Source: Ignavibacteria bacterium (GTDB lineage: Bacteria > Bacteroidota > Ignavibacteria > Tepidaquicellales > OLB5). From it: a stretch of DNA of 5,284 nucleotides. Made by a program: the position numbers and the translations under genes. The notes under the pieces are model-generated. The model was not told where the DNA came from and searched no databases. It worked only from the letters and a program-made list of their open reading frames with translations. The stretch covers positions 1 through 5,284 of the forward strand of contig JAPUEV010000380.1 of NCBI GenBank assembly GCA_027492415.1, in the 5' to 3' direction. Shown here in pieces: positions 1-5,284 of this stretch (positions within the stretch are counted from its first letter, which is position 1; each line of letters opens with the position of its first letter).

Positions 1-1428
1 ACCAAAGAGGAAAGGAAGGAATTCGAAAAATTCCTTGCCTCGCCTTATTTTTCACCCGGCAGGGACCTGCTGCCGCTGTATACTTACCTGAAGAAGTATC
101 ACCCGGAATATAAGAACGAAAAAGCGCTTGAGCTGGATACTGTGCATAAGGCATTAAGCGTAAAAGGAAAGAAGACGGGTCCGGATACAACAAGGAAGCT
201 GCTCTCGGATCTATACAAACAAACAGAAGAATTTATATTAATTAATTCGTTAAAGAAAAATAAATACTATACATACATACTAAAGCTGAAAGGATTTGAA
301 GAAAAACGTTTATATACAATGTATGATAAAACTTATTCTATTGCAGAAGAATATGTTAATAAATACAGCTCCTCTACTGAAGAATTGTTTTTGCGTTTGC
401 GGGAACTGCTGGACGTAAAAACAAATATGTATTACGAAAGAGGGGAGCAGAATAAAACAAATGAATTGCTGATAAAAAATCTTGAAAACATTCTTAATGG
501 CTTTTATTTTTCCTCTGTAGCTAATCTGCAGTTCATACGCATTAACCAGGGATCGTTTGAAAACGAGAAAAGCTCAGGAAAACCGGACTCGATTGAAAAA
601 ATACTTTCTTATTTCAATTTTAAAGAATTCGCATCAGAACATAAAGATCCAAGGGTAAAAATATATTACATATTATTTGATACAATACACGGCGCACTGA
701 ATCGTGATTCTATAATTGAGTTTAAAAGACTGCTTAAAGAAAACAGATCATTGTTCGGTCAATTTGAGCTGCATGAACTTTACAAAAGCTTAACAGCAAT
801 GTGCATAACTTTAAATACATTAACCGGGAATGCAAAAGAAAGCAATTCCCTGCTGCTTGAAACATATAAAGATGTTGCTGATTTTGGAATATTGGTCAAC
901 CCTCAAACGCAGGTTTTGGATCCGGTACGGTTCAGGAACATATTTAATACAGCTTTAAATATGGGAGAAGCTGGCTGGGCAGAGAATTTTATTATAAAAT
1001 TTTCGGGTTACGTACCGCCGGAGCACAGAAAGGATACGGTAAATCTGACCAGGGCAATGCTTGAGTACCAGAAAAAAAACTACAGTGCTGCACTGGAGCT
1101 TGTTAATAAGGTAAACCAGTCAAAATTTGTATTTATAAATGATCTTAAATTTCTGCAATTGAAATGTTATTATGATATGGGTTTTTTTGAAAATGCAGAT
1201 GCTTTGGTTTCTTCATACAGGCGGTATATTAATTACAGCGGCTCCTTACCGGAAGAATTTAAAACATACATTCTTGCGTTCCTGAAGCAATACGAAACTT
1301 TATTTAATTTAAAACTGGGATTTGATCAGAACATATTTGACCAGCTGATGGCCGAGGTAAAGGGACAGGATTCCTCCTGGGTATATAAGAAGCTGATCAG
1401 GCTGAAGGATAATCCGGAGATGAAATAA
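1..1428 (+). CDS. SPYF-motif helical-repeat protein, 5'-truncated (gene A)
   Basis: The frame is open from base 1, so the gene begins upstream of the window; 475 residues are visible, ending at TAA 1426-1428. The GTG at 142 lies inside the conserved N-terminal domain and is not the start. Visible residues 1-80 hold KEERKEFEKFLASPYF, then an LY..LKK..P helix and a LLSDLYKQTEEF helix. Aligning with gene B (4371) suggests only about 13 residues are missing, for a total near 490. The middle has a C....NT..GN motif. Residues around 315-420 are TPR-like helices (LEYQKKNYSAALELV, then LKCYYDMGFFENADALV). No signal peptide is visible, although the true N-terminus is outside the window, and I see no catalytic motif. 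From memory, such proteins are common, uncharacterised and multi-copy in Bacteroidota/Ignavibacteria. A cytoplasmic, protein-binding scaffold is a guess from the helical repeats only. The gene converges on the phosphatase, with 74 bp between the two stop codons and no clear terminator. Confidence 0.88.
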   Translation, partial: TKEERKEFEKFLASPYFSPGRDLLPLYTYLKKYHPEYKNEKALELDTVHKALSVKGKKTGPDTTRKLLSDLYKQTEEFILINSLKKNKYYTYILKLKGFEEKRLYTMYDKTYSIAEEYVNKYSSSTEELFLRLRELLDVKTNMYYERGEQNKTNELLIKNLENILNGFYFSSVANLQFIRINQGSFENEKSSGKPDSIEKILSYFNFKEFASEHKDPRVKIYYILFDTIHGALNRDSIIEFKRLLKENRSLFGQFELHELYKSLTAMCITLNTLTGNAKESNSLLLETYKDVADFGILVNPQTQVLDPVRFRNIFNTALNMGEAGWAENFIIKFSGYVPPEHRKDTVNLTRAMLEYQKKNYSAALELVNKVNQSKFVFINDLKFLQLKCYYDMGFFENADALVSSYRRYINYSGSLPEEFKTYILAFLKQYETLFNLKLGFDQNIFDQLMAEVKGQDSSWVYKKLIRLKDNPEMK

Positions 1429-1502
1429 AATGTTATTTGACAACAAATACTGCATACTGCCTAATCTTTCCAAATGCAGGATGTTTGTGTATGTTAATTA
1501 GA

Positions 1503-2003
1503 TTAAATCTTCCCCTGCTTCCGCAGTATATAATCTATCATTTCCCTAACGCACCCTCTGCCGGCGGAAACTTTTGTAATATAATGGACTTCTTTGCGTA
1601 CTTCTTCAACTGCTTCGGGGGGACAGGCTGAAAATGCTGCCTGGTTCAGCAAGGGGATATCAAAGACATCATCGCCCATAAAGCAAATATTCTCATCGGT
1701 TAAATTATACTTCAGCTTTATTTCGTTTGCCGCATCGCATTTGTTTGCGCAGTTCTCATAAAGCTCTTCAATGGCAAGCCTTTTGGCGCGGAAAGCATTT
1801 GCGGGGGCTGACATTCCCGAGATTATTGCGAACTTAAGTCCGTGCAGCCTGCCGCGGTTTATGCCAAATCCATCGTGGGCGTTGAACGCTTTTATCATTT
1901 CGTTATTACCTGTGTAATATATTGTGCCGTCTGTAAGCACACCGTCAAGATCCATTAACACGAACTGGATTTTGGAGAAATCTATGCTGTTGATATCTTT
2001 CAT
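1503..2003 (-). CDS. KdsC-type HAD phosphatase (3-deoxy-sugar-acid phosphate phosphatase)
   Basis: A complete 166-residue protein, the usual size for subclass C0 HAD phosphatases, which lack a cap domain and work as tetramers. HAD motif I is DLDGVLTDG (nucleophile D18, acid/base D20). The family segment IKAFNAHDGFGI is at 37-48. Motif II is ISG (S62), the motif III lysine is probably K88, and motif IV is GDDVFDIP (D111, D112, D115). The tail AGRGCVREMIDYIL (147-160) matches the C-terminal segment that reaches a neighbouring subunit's active site in KdsC. Family members release phosphate from Kdo-8-phosphate, making Kdo for LPS, or from Kdn-9-phosphate. Which substrate applies here cannot be told, so no symbol is given. 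M64 sits where KdsC enzymes normally have the Arg of [ST]GR. No kdsA or kdsB is adjacent. The ATG start leaves a normal short leader before motif I; there is no clear Shine-Dalgarno. Confidence 0.92.
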   Translation of the reverse strand: MKDINSIDFSKIQFVLMDLDGVLTDGTIYYTGNNEMIKAFNAHDGFGINRGRLHGLKFAIISGMSAPANAFRAKRLAIEELYENCANKCDAANEIKLKYNLTDENICFMGDDVFDIPLLNQAAFSACPPEAVEEVRKEVHYITKVSAGRGCVREMIDYILRKQGKI

Positions 2004-2054
2004 TAAATATTTGATAATTGTTAGCTAAATTGCAGATAAATATTGATTATAGAA

Positions 2055-2786
2055 ATGAAAAATGAAGTAAACATAACGGGCTGGGATTTTTCACAGCTGA
2101 CAGAAGCCGGCAGGATGAAGGAGACACCGCTGCCGTGGAATTATCATGCAATTGTAAAATCATATATGCCGGGTGTTACCAGAATGCTTGATATGGGTAC
2201 AGGAGGCGGTGAGTTTTTGATCTCGCTTGCGCCGCTGCCGCGGGAAACTTACGCTACTGAGGGATATGAGCCGAATGTTAAGACAGCAGAAGATAATCTT
2301 ACACAATATAATGTGAAAGTTATAAGCGGTTATAAAGATGATGCCCTGCCTTTTGAAAATGATTTCTTTGATCTTATAATTAACAGGCATGAATTTTACG
2401 AACCGGTCGACGTTAACAGGATATTAAAGCCCGGAGGTCATTTCATAACACAGCAGGTAAAAGGAAACTGCGATGATACTATCATAAAGCTCTTTGACGC
2501 AGATGCAGAAAATGATTTTACAGAATGGTGTTTAAGTAAAGCAGTACAAGATCTGAGAGGTAATAATTTTAAATTAATCCGGCAGGATGCAGCAGAGGGT
2601 TTTACTGAATTCACGGATACCGAAGCGCTGATATCGTACATGAAAGTTATTAACTGGATAGTGCCTGATTTCAGCAGGGAGAAATATTCCGTACAAATTA
2701 ATAAGGCCGCAGGTATTATAAAAGAAAAGGGAAGCTTTAAAAGCACGTTAGACAGATTTTTAGTTATTAGCAAAAAGTTAACATAA
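2055..2786 (+). CDS. class I SAM-dependent methyltransferase
   Basis: A 243-residue protein from ATG 2055. An in-frame TTG at 2043 would add four residues (MIIE), but the ATG is preferred because the conserved WDFS segment (W10-S13) already lies just inside it. The Rossmann SAM-binding fold is clear: motif I MLDMGTGGGEFL (44-55), acidic motif II ATEGYEPN (67-74), LPF at 98-100 before FDLIINRHEFYEP (105-117), then RILKPGGHFITQQV (122-135). The C-terminal part has an ALISYMKVINWIVPDFS segment and a closing RFLVISKK strand. This layout matches a widespread family of about 250 residues annotated only as methyltransferase-domain proteins; I know of no established substrate. It is divergent from the phosphatase across 51 bp, and 136 bp separate it from the next gene on the same strand. 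I see no terminator after it. The methyltransferase class is firm; small molecule versus other acceptor is unknown. Confidence 0.9.
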   Translation: MKNEVNITGWDFSQLTEAGRMKETPLPWNYHAIVKSYMPGVTRMLDMGTGGGEFLISLAPLPRETYATEGYEPNVKTAEDNLTQYNVKVISGYKDDALPFENDFFDLIINRHEFYEPVDVNRILKPGGHFITQQVKGNCDDTIIKLFDADAENDFTEWCLSKAVQDLRGNNFKLIRQDAAEGFTEFTDTEALISYMKVINWIVPDFSREKYSVQINKAAGIIKEKGSFKSTLDRFLVISKKLT

Positions 2787-2857
2787 ACCGCTGATAATTA
2801 ATATAAATCTAAACAAATATCACGAAATCCGTTACTCAATTGCTCTATATTTTATAC

Positions 2858-2865
2858 TATCTTTG
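2858..2865 (+). promoter_or_regulatory. candidate Bacteroidota -7 promoter box for the membrane-protein gene
   Basis: TATCTTTG matches the Bacteroidota -7 consensus TAnnTTTG exactly. A possible -33 partner is ATTG at 2839-2842, with a 15-nt gap that is shorter than usual. Transcription would start near 2871, leaving a leader of about 50 nt. Support is by consensus and position only. Confidence 0.45.
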
Positions 2866-2894
2866 ACTTAATCAATTCAAGGGATTAAATCAAA
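2862..2894. repeat. 12-bp imperfect dyad overlapping the promoter box (possible operator)
   Basis: Left arm TTTGACTTAATC (2862-2873) and right arm GATTAAATCAAA (2883-2894) are inverted copies matching at 11 of 12 positions; the only mismatch pairs C2867 with A2889. The 9-nt spacer is AATTCAAGG. The left arm begins on the TTTG of the -7 box and covers the predicted start point. Most of that arm would therefore not be transcribed, which favours a DNA operator over an RNA hairpin. The binding protein is unknown. Confidence 0.45.
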
Positions 2895-2911
2895 TAGAAG
2901 TATAAAACCAC

Positions 2912-2917
2912 AGGGGG
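2912..2917 (+). promoter_or_regulatory. Shine-Dalgarno-like site for the 2923 start
   Basis: AGGGGG ends 5 nt before ATG 2923. It is one of the few clear purine-rich ribosome-binding sequences in the window and supports this start codon. Confidence 0.5.
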
Positions 2918-2922
2918 CTGCA

Positions 2923-3600
2923 ATGAACATTTCAATAAAACAACAGGTAGTTACAGAAACTTACGAACCGGTAAACACAACAGCCAGAAGAATACTGGGA
3001 TATATAATATTTACAGCTGCGCTGTTAATATTAAGTGTACTTGTTCAAAATGACCTGGTTGCAGGAAGCACACAGGAACACAGAGTGTATGTTACGCAAA
3101 ACACATTACAGAAGATAGTATGGCGTGAAGACATTTACGATCCTTCTATAAAAGGGACTGTAAACGTTATCAAGCTTGATGACAGTTATTTTGCAAACGT
3201 ATCAGGTCCCGAAAAAGCCGTGCTGGGTTACCTTGCCTCAACAATAGGCAATGAGTGTTTTGCAGACGGAAAGCAGAACGTGAAGTGCAAGATACTTTCA
3301 GCACTTAACATAGGTTACCAGTGCAGCGAAGAAAGCAAATCATTTCTGAAGAGCTGGTTCCGTGATGATGCCGTAATAGTAAACCAGATAGAGAACTGCA
3401 AGCCGACACTTCCTTCTTCAATAGAAAAGACATTTGAGGAAGTAAAGATATCCTCGGCTAATAATGTAATTAAAGTAGAGCTGGTTGGGTTAAAGCTGAA
3501 TATTAAAGAGAACAGCGCCTCAAAATGGAGCGAAACATTAAGCTTTAAGGTTGATGGCGATAAGGTCACAATGACAGAAAGAACGAAGAAGCAGAAATAA
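2923..3600 (+). CDS. unrecognised single-pass membrane protein with four-cysteine outer domain
   Basis: A complete 225-residue protein that I do not recognise. A polar N-terminus (1-23, ending ARR at 21-23) leads into one hydrophobic segment (about 24-41, ILGYIIFTAALLILSVLV). The arginines before it predict N-in/C-out topology, placing about 180 residues in the periplasm. The segment sits too far in for a typical signal peptide and has no lipobox, so a membrane anchor is more likely. The outer part has cysteines at 112, 122, 134 and 159, enough for two disulfides, and a C-terminal half (170-218) that looks rich in beta strands. The tail is lysine-rich (TKKQK). The start is backed by AGGGGG upstream. 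The gene has its own candidate promoter and dyad upstream and a strong terminator 30 bp downstream, so it is probably transcribed alone. No function is assigned. Confidence 0.8.
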   Translation: MNISIKQQVVTETYEPVNTTARRILGYIIFTAALLILSVLVQNDLVAGSTQEHRVYVTQNTLQKIVWREDIYDPSIKGTVNVIKLDDSYFANVSGPEKAVLGYLASTIGNECFADGKQNVKCKILSALNIGYQCSEESKSFLKSWFRDDAVIVNQIENCKPTLPSSIEKTFEEVKISSANNVIKVELVGLKLNIKENSASKWSETLSFKVDGDKVTMTERTKKQK

Positions 3601-3630
3601 ATTTTTGATTTTTAAATAGCCGGATAAATC

Positions 3631-3658
3631 AATGCCCCTGTAATACAGGGGCATTTTT
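3631..3658 (+). terminator. intrinsic (Rho-independent) terminator
   Basis: AATGCCCCTG (3631-3640) pairs perfectly with CAGGGGCATT (3646-3655) around the 5-nt loop TAATA, and the T-run continues to 3658. The stem has a GC-rich core. It lies 30 bp after the stop of the membrane-protein gene. The opposite strand lacks a T-run after the stem, so it acts only rightward. Confidence 0.9.
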
Positions 3659-3775
3659 ATTAAACCCTTTTTCGTCATTTAACCGTTCTTTAATTAATTT
3701 GTTCATTTTGAGAGAGGAACATAACTCAAAAACAGAAAAAGCAAAAAAGGGGATCATAGTAAATTTTGTGTGAAT

Positions 3776-4147
3776 TTATTCCCGGGTCATTGTTATATCT
3801 TCTGAATAGATAACAGTGCTGCTGTCTCCTGAAAACACCTGTAATGTGCAGATGTATTCGGCATATCTTCCTTCCGGTGCTTTAAATATCACACCATGCT
3901 CTCCCGCAGAAACAAATCCATCAGCCAGTTCAGTTTTTTCACCGGAAATTTTATTGACTGTAAATATTTTGATAATGCTGTCTTCGGTAAGGTGGAATTT
4001 TACAGTCGTTGTTTTGCTGAACGGGTTGGGGTAATTCTGAAAAACTTTAACCTTTTTGTGGTTATCGGGCTGTTTACCGTATGACTGTGCATTAAGTGTA
4101 AATGCTGTTACAAGGATGATCATTGCTAAATAAATGTTCTTTTTCAT
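3776..4147 (-). CDS. secreted mini-protein: signal peptide plus T9SS type A sorting domain
   Basis: A complete 123-residue protein. Residues 1-20 form a Sec signal peptide (MKK, hydrophobic IYLAMIILVTAFTL, likely cleavage at NA^QS after A20). A short polar linker (21-35) follows. Residues 36-122 look like a type IX secretion C-terminal sorting domain: FQNYPNPFSKTTTVKF opens it, a central VNKISGEKTELADG strand pair and SAGEHGVIFKAP follow, and YICTLQVFSG with a closing strand ends it. In known T9SS substrates this beta-sandwich directs export across the outer membrane and is usually removed or used for surface attachment. Here almost no cargo is left: the mature protein is about 103 residues and nearly all sorting domain. 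There is no stop or frameshift sign of recent cargo loss. The ATG is preceded by the purine-rich AAAGGAAG. It is divergent from gene B and ends 175 bp from the membrane-protein gene. Confidence 0.85.
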   Translation of the reverse strand: MKKNIYLAMIILVTAFTLNAQSYGKQPDNHKKVKVFQNYPNPFSKTTTVKFHLTEDSIIKIFTVNKISGEKTELADGFVSAGEHGVIFKAPEGRYAEYICTLQVFSGDSSTVIYSEDITMTRE

Positions 4148-4151
4148 TTTA

Positions 4152-4159
4152 CTTCCTTT
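4152..4159 (-). promoter_or_regulatory. Shine-Dalgarno-like site for the T9SS mini-protein
   Basis: On the minus strand AAAGGAAG ends 4 nt before the ATG at 4147. It supports that start codon. Confidence 0.5.
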
Positions 4160-4228
4160 ATAAATTTATATTATTAAAGTTTAATTTTATTTCTTTAGTG
4201 TACTTTTGGGTCTTATCTTTACCGCTTT

Positions 4229-4261
4229 CAAAAATACACTCCCCATGCCCTGTATTACAAA
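4229..4261 (-). promoter_or_regulatory. candidate Bacteroidota promoter for the T9SS mini-protein
   Basis: Read on the minus strand, TTTG (4261-4258), a 21-nt spacer, then TATTTTTG (4236-4229) fits the -33 TTTG / -7 TAnnTTTG pattern of Bacteroidota with usual spacing. The start point would be near 4222, giving a leader of about 75 nt before ATG 4147. This is the best two-box match in the window, though the DNA here is AT-rich and chance matches occur. Confidence 0.5.
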
Positions 4262-4370
4262 GAAAATTTTCGCCATATTTCACATTCTGTAAATCATATT
4301 TACTTATGATATTTATCGTTTTTAGCTTAAAATCAGCGTTTTTAATGAACTAACTTTCACCTTTTGGAAT

Positions 4371-5284
4371 ATGGAAAAAAGCACACTTGTTGAGTTATTA
4401 CGGACATTTTCTAAGGAAGATCTTGATTCGTTTGCAGATTTTACATCTTCTCCTTATTTCAACAAGAAATCAAACGTAACAAAGCTATACGCTGCACTAA
4501 AAAAGCTTGCGCCTGATTTTCCTGCGGAAAAGATCACAAAGGAAGAGATGTGGAGGCAGGTTTTCCCGGGTAAGCAGTACAATTACGGGATAATGAAAAA
4601 TCTAATTTATGACCTGAACAAGCTTGTGGTAAAATTCATTGAGCTTGAAATCTATTCACAAAAATCATTTGATAATGACCTGAACCAGCTTGACGGCTTC
4701 AGAATGAAAAACCTGAAATCACAATTCATAAAAAAGGCTGATGAAACCCGAAAGAAACTAAATGAGAGGCCGCTGGATAATCTTTCACATTATTACAGCT
4801 ACATGATCTACTGTTCAGAGATGAGCTATCTGGATTACAACTTTCTTTTTAACTCCAAGGGGGGAGATTATCATTCAGGTGTAAACAGATCATTGATATT
4901 ATTTTATTGCACTAACCAGCTTTATCATAACGTCAATAATATTCAGTATGCATATAACACCTCTGCCGGTTTCGATAAGGAAACTCACGAGAAGACACTG
5001 AGTATATATGAAGGCAGTCAATATAAAGATCCATATACAGATATTCTGTATGCATCATACCAGGCAATATCAGGCTCCGGAGATAAAGAATCATACGAAA
5101 AGCTTAAGGCTGTATTTTTTGGAAATTACAAAAAATGCATGAAAGATATCCAGTATGACCTTACTACAAGTATTGGAAACTTCTGCACGAATAACACGCA
5201 AAGAGGTAACCCTGAGTTCATTAAGGATGAGTTTACATATATGAAGTTAAGGATTGAAGAAAAACTTTATAAAAGCACAAAGAT
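4371..5284 (+). CDS. SPYF-motif helical-repeat protein, 3'-truncated (gene B, paralogue of gene A)
   Basis: The frame opens at ATG 4371 (last upstream in-frame stop is TAG 4323-4325) and stays open for 304 codons to the window end, so the gene continues beyond it. Residues 13-31 read FSKEDLDSFADFTSSPYFN, followed by LYAALKKLAPDF and FPGKQYNYGIMKNLIYDLNKL. Gene A shows the same order: KEE...F.KFL.SPYF, LY.YLKK..PEY, then LLSDLYKQ. The resemblance continues in the middle: DPYTDILYASYQAISG aligns with gene A's DPRVKIYYILFDTIHG, and FCTNNTQRGN with MCITLNTLTGN. By comparison with gene A the full protein should be near 490 residues, so roughly 60 percent is visible and the TPR-like C-terminus is missing. 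No signal peptide or membrane segment is visible. Function is unknown. The N-terminal helices could form a small winged-helix-like domain, but that is a guess. The ribosome-binding site is weak (only GGA just before the ATG). Confidence 0.88.
   Translation, partial: MEKSTLVELLRTFSKEDLDSFADFTSSPYFNKKSNVTKLYAALKKLAPDFPAEKITKEEMWRQVFPGKQYNYGIMKNLIYDLNKLVVKFIELEIYSQKSFDNDLNQLDGFRMKNLKSQFIKKADETRKKLNERPLDNLSHYYSYMIYCSEMSYLDYNFLFNSKGGDYHSGVNRSLILFYCTNQLYHNVNNIQYAYNTSAGFDKETHEKTLSIYEGSQYKDPYTDILYASYQAISGSGDKESYEKLKAVFFGNYKKCMKDIQYDLTTSIGNFCTNNTQRGNPEFIKDEFTYMKLRIEEKLYKSTK

Noticed and set aside
142..144. GTG as the start codon of gene A
   Set aside because: The frame is open to base 1, and the upstream 47 codons encode the SPYF segment shared with gene B, so the GTG is an internal valine.
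1450..1479. CTGCAT/ATGCAG inverted repeat as a terminator between convergent genes
   Set aside because: Only 6 bp with an 18-nt loop and no T-run on either side.
1430..1501. 23-codon ORF between gene A and the phosphatase
   Set aside because: It is very short with no ribosome site and no recognisable content, and is easily expected by chance.
2043..2045. TTG as the start codon of the methyltransferase
   Set aside because: It adds only MIIE before ATG 2055. ATG is the likelier start and there is no ribosome-binding site favouring TTG.
2438..2773. 111-codon ORF on the minus strand inside the methyltransferase
   Set aside because: Antisense shadow of a clearly coding methyltransferase; its protein has low-complexity Ser/Leu-rich content and no family features.
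4159..4170. Perfect palindrome TATAAATTTATA upstream of the T9SS mini-protein
   Set aside because: Purely A/T and in a T/A-rich stretch, so a chance palindrome is likely; not enough to call an operator.
4123..4353. 76-codon plus-strand ORF in the divergent intergenic region
   Set aside because: A Phe/Leu/Ser-rich product typical of translated AT-rich non-coding DNA; it overlaps the signal-peptide end of the T9SS mini-protein on the other strand.
1..5284. A defence system, mobile element or CRISPR array
   Set aside because: No nuclease, reverse transcriptase, transposase or integrase motifs, no regular repeats and no flanking inverted repeats were seen; the genes look like ordinary chromosomal ones.

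Overview
The window looks like a stretch of chromosome from a bacterium of the Bacteroidota/Ignavibacteriota group, with Ignavibacteria as the best guess. This rests on four things: a short secreted protein carrying a type IX secretion C-terminal sorting domain that opens FQNYPNPFS; two members of a helical-repeat family with an SPYF motif that I associate with that group; promoter-like boxes of the form TAnnTTTG, the -7 element of Bacteroidota; and mostly weak Shine-Dalgarno sequences on AT-rich DNA. There are no RNA genes, mobile elements, phage genes or CRISPR arrays that I can see.

Layout, left to right. (1) 1-1428 (+): 5'-truncated gene A, an uncharacterised SPYF-motif protein with TPR-like C-terminal helices. 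(2) 1503-2003 (-): a complete KdsC-type HAD sugar-acid phosphatase, convergent with gene A. (3) 2055-2786 (+): a class I SAM-dependent methyltransferase, divergent from the phosphatase across about 50 bp. (4) 2923-3600 (+): an unrecognised single-pass membrane protein with a cysteine-containing extracytoplasmic domain. It is preceded by a TAnnTTTG box overlapped by a 12-bp dyad, and followed by a strong intrinsic terminator at 3631-3658. (5) 3776-4147 (-): a 123-residue protein made almost only of a signal peptide and a T9SS sorting domain, with a well-formed candidate promoter at 4229-4261. (6) 4371-5284 (+): gene B, a 3'-truncated paralogue of gene A that is open to the window end.

The genes alternate in orientation and do not form an obvious operon, so no joint pathway can be claimed. 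The KdsC-like phosphatase points to 3-deoxy-sugar-acid (Kdo or Kdn) metabolism and cell-surface glycans. The sorting-domain protein points to the T9SS export route. The points most worth a second look are the two SPYF-family paralogues less than 3 kb apart, the nearly cargo-less T9SS protein, the dyad sitting on the promoter of the unknown membrane protein, and the Arg-to-Met change in the phosphatase substrate loop.
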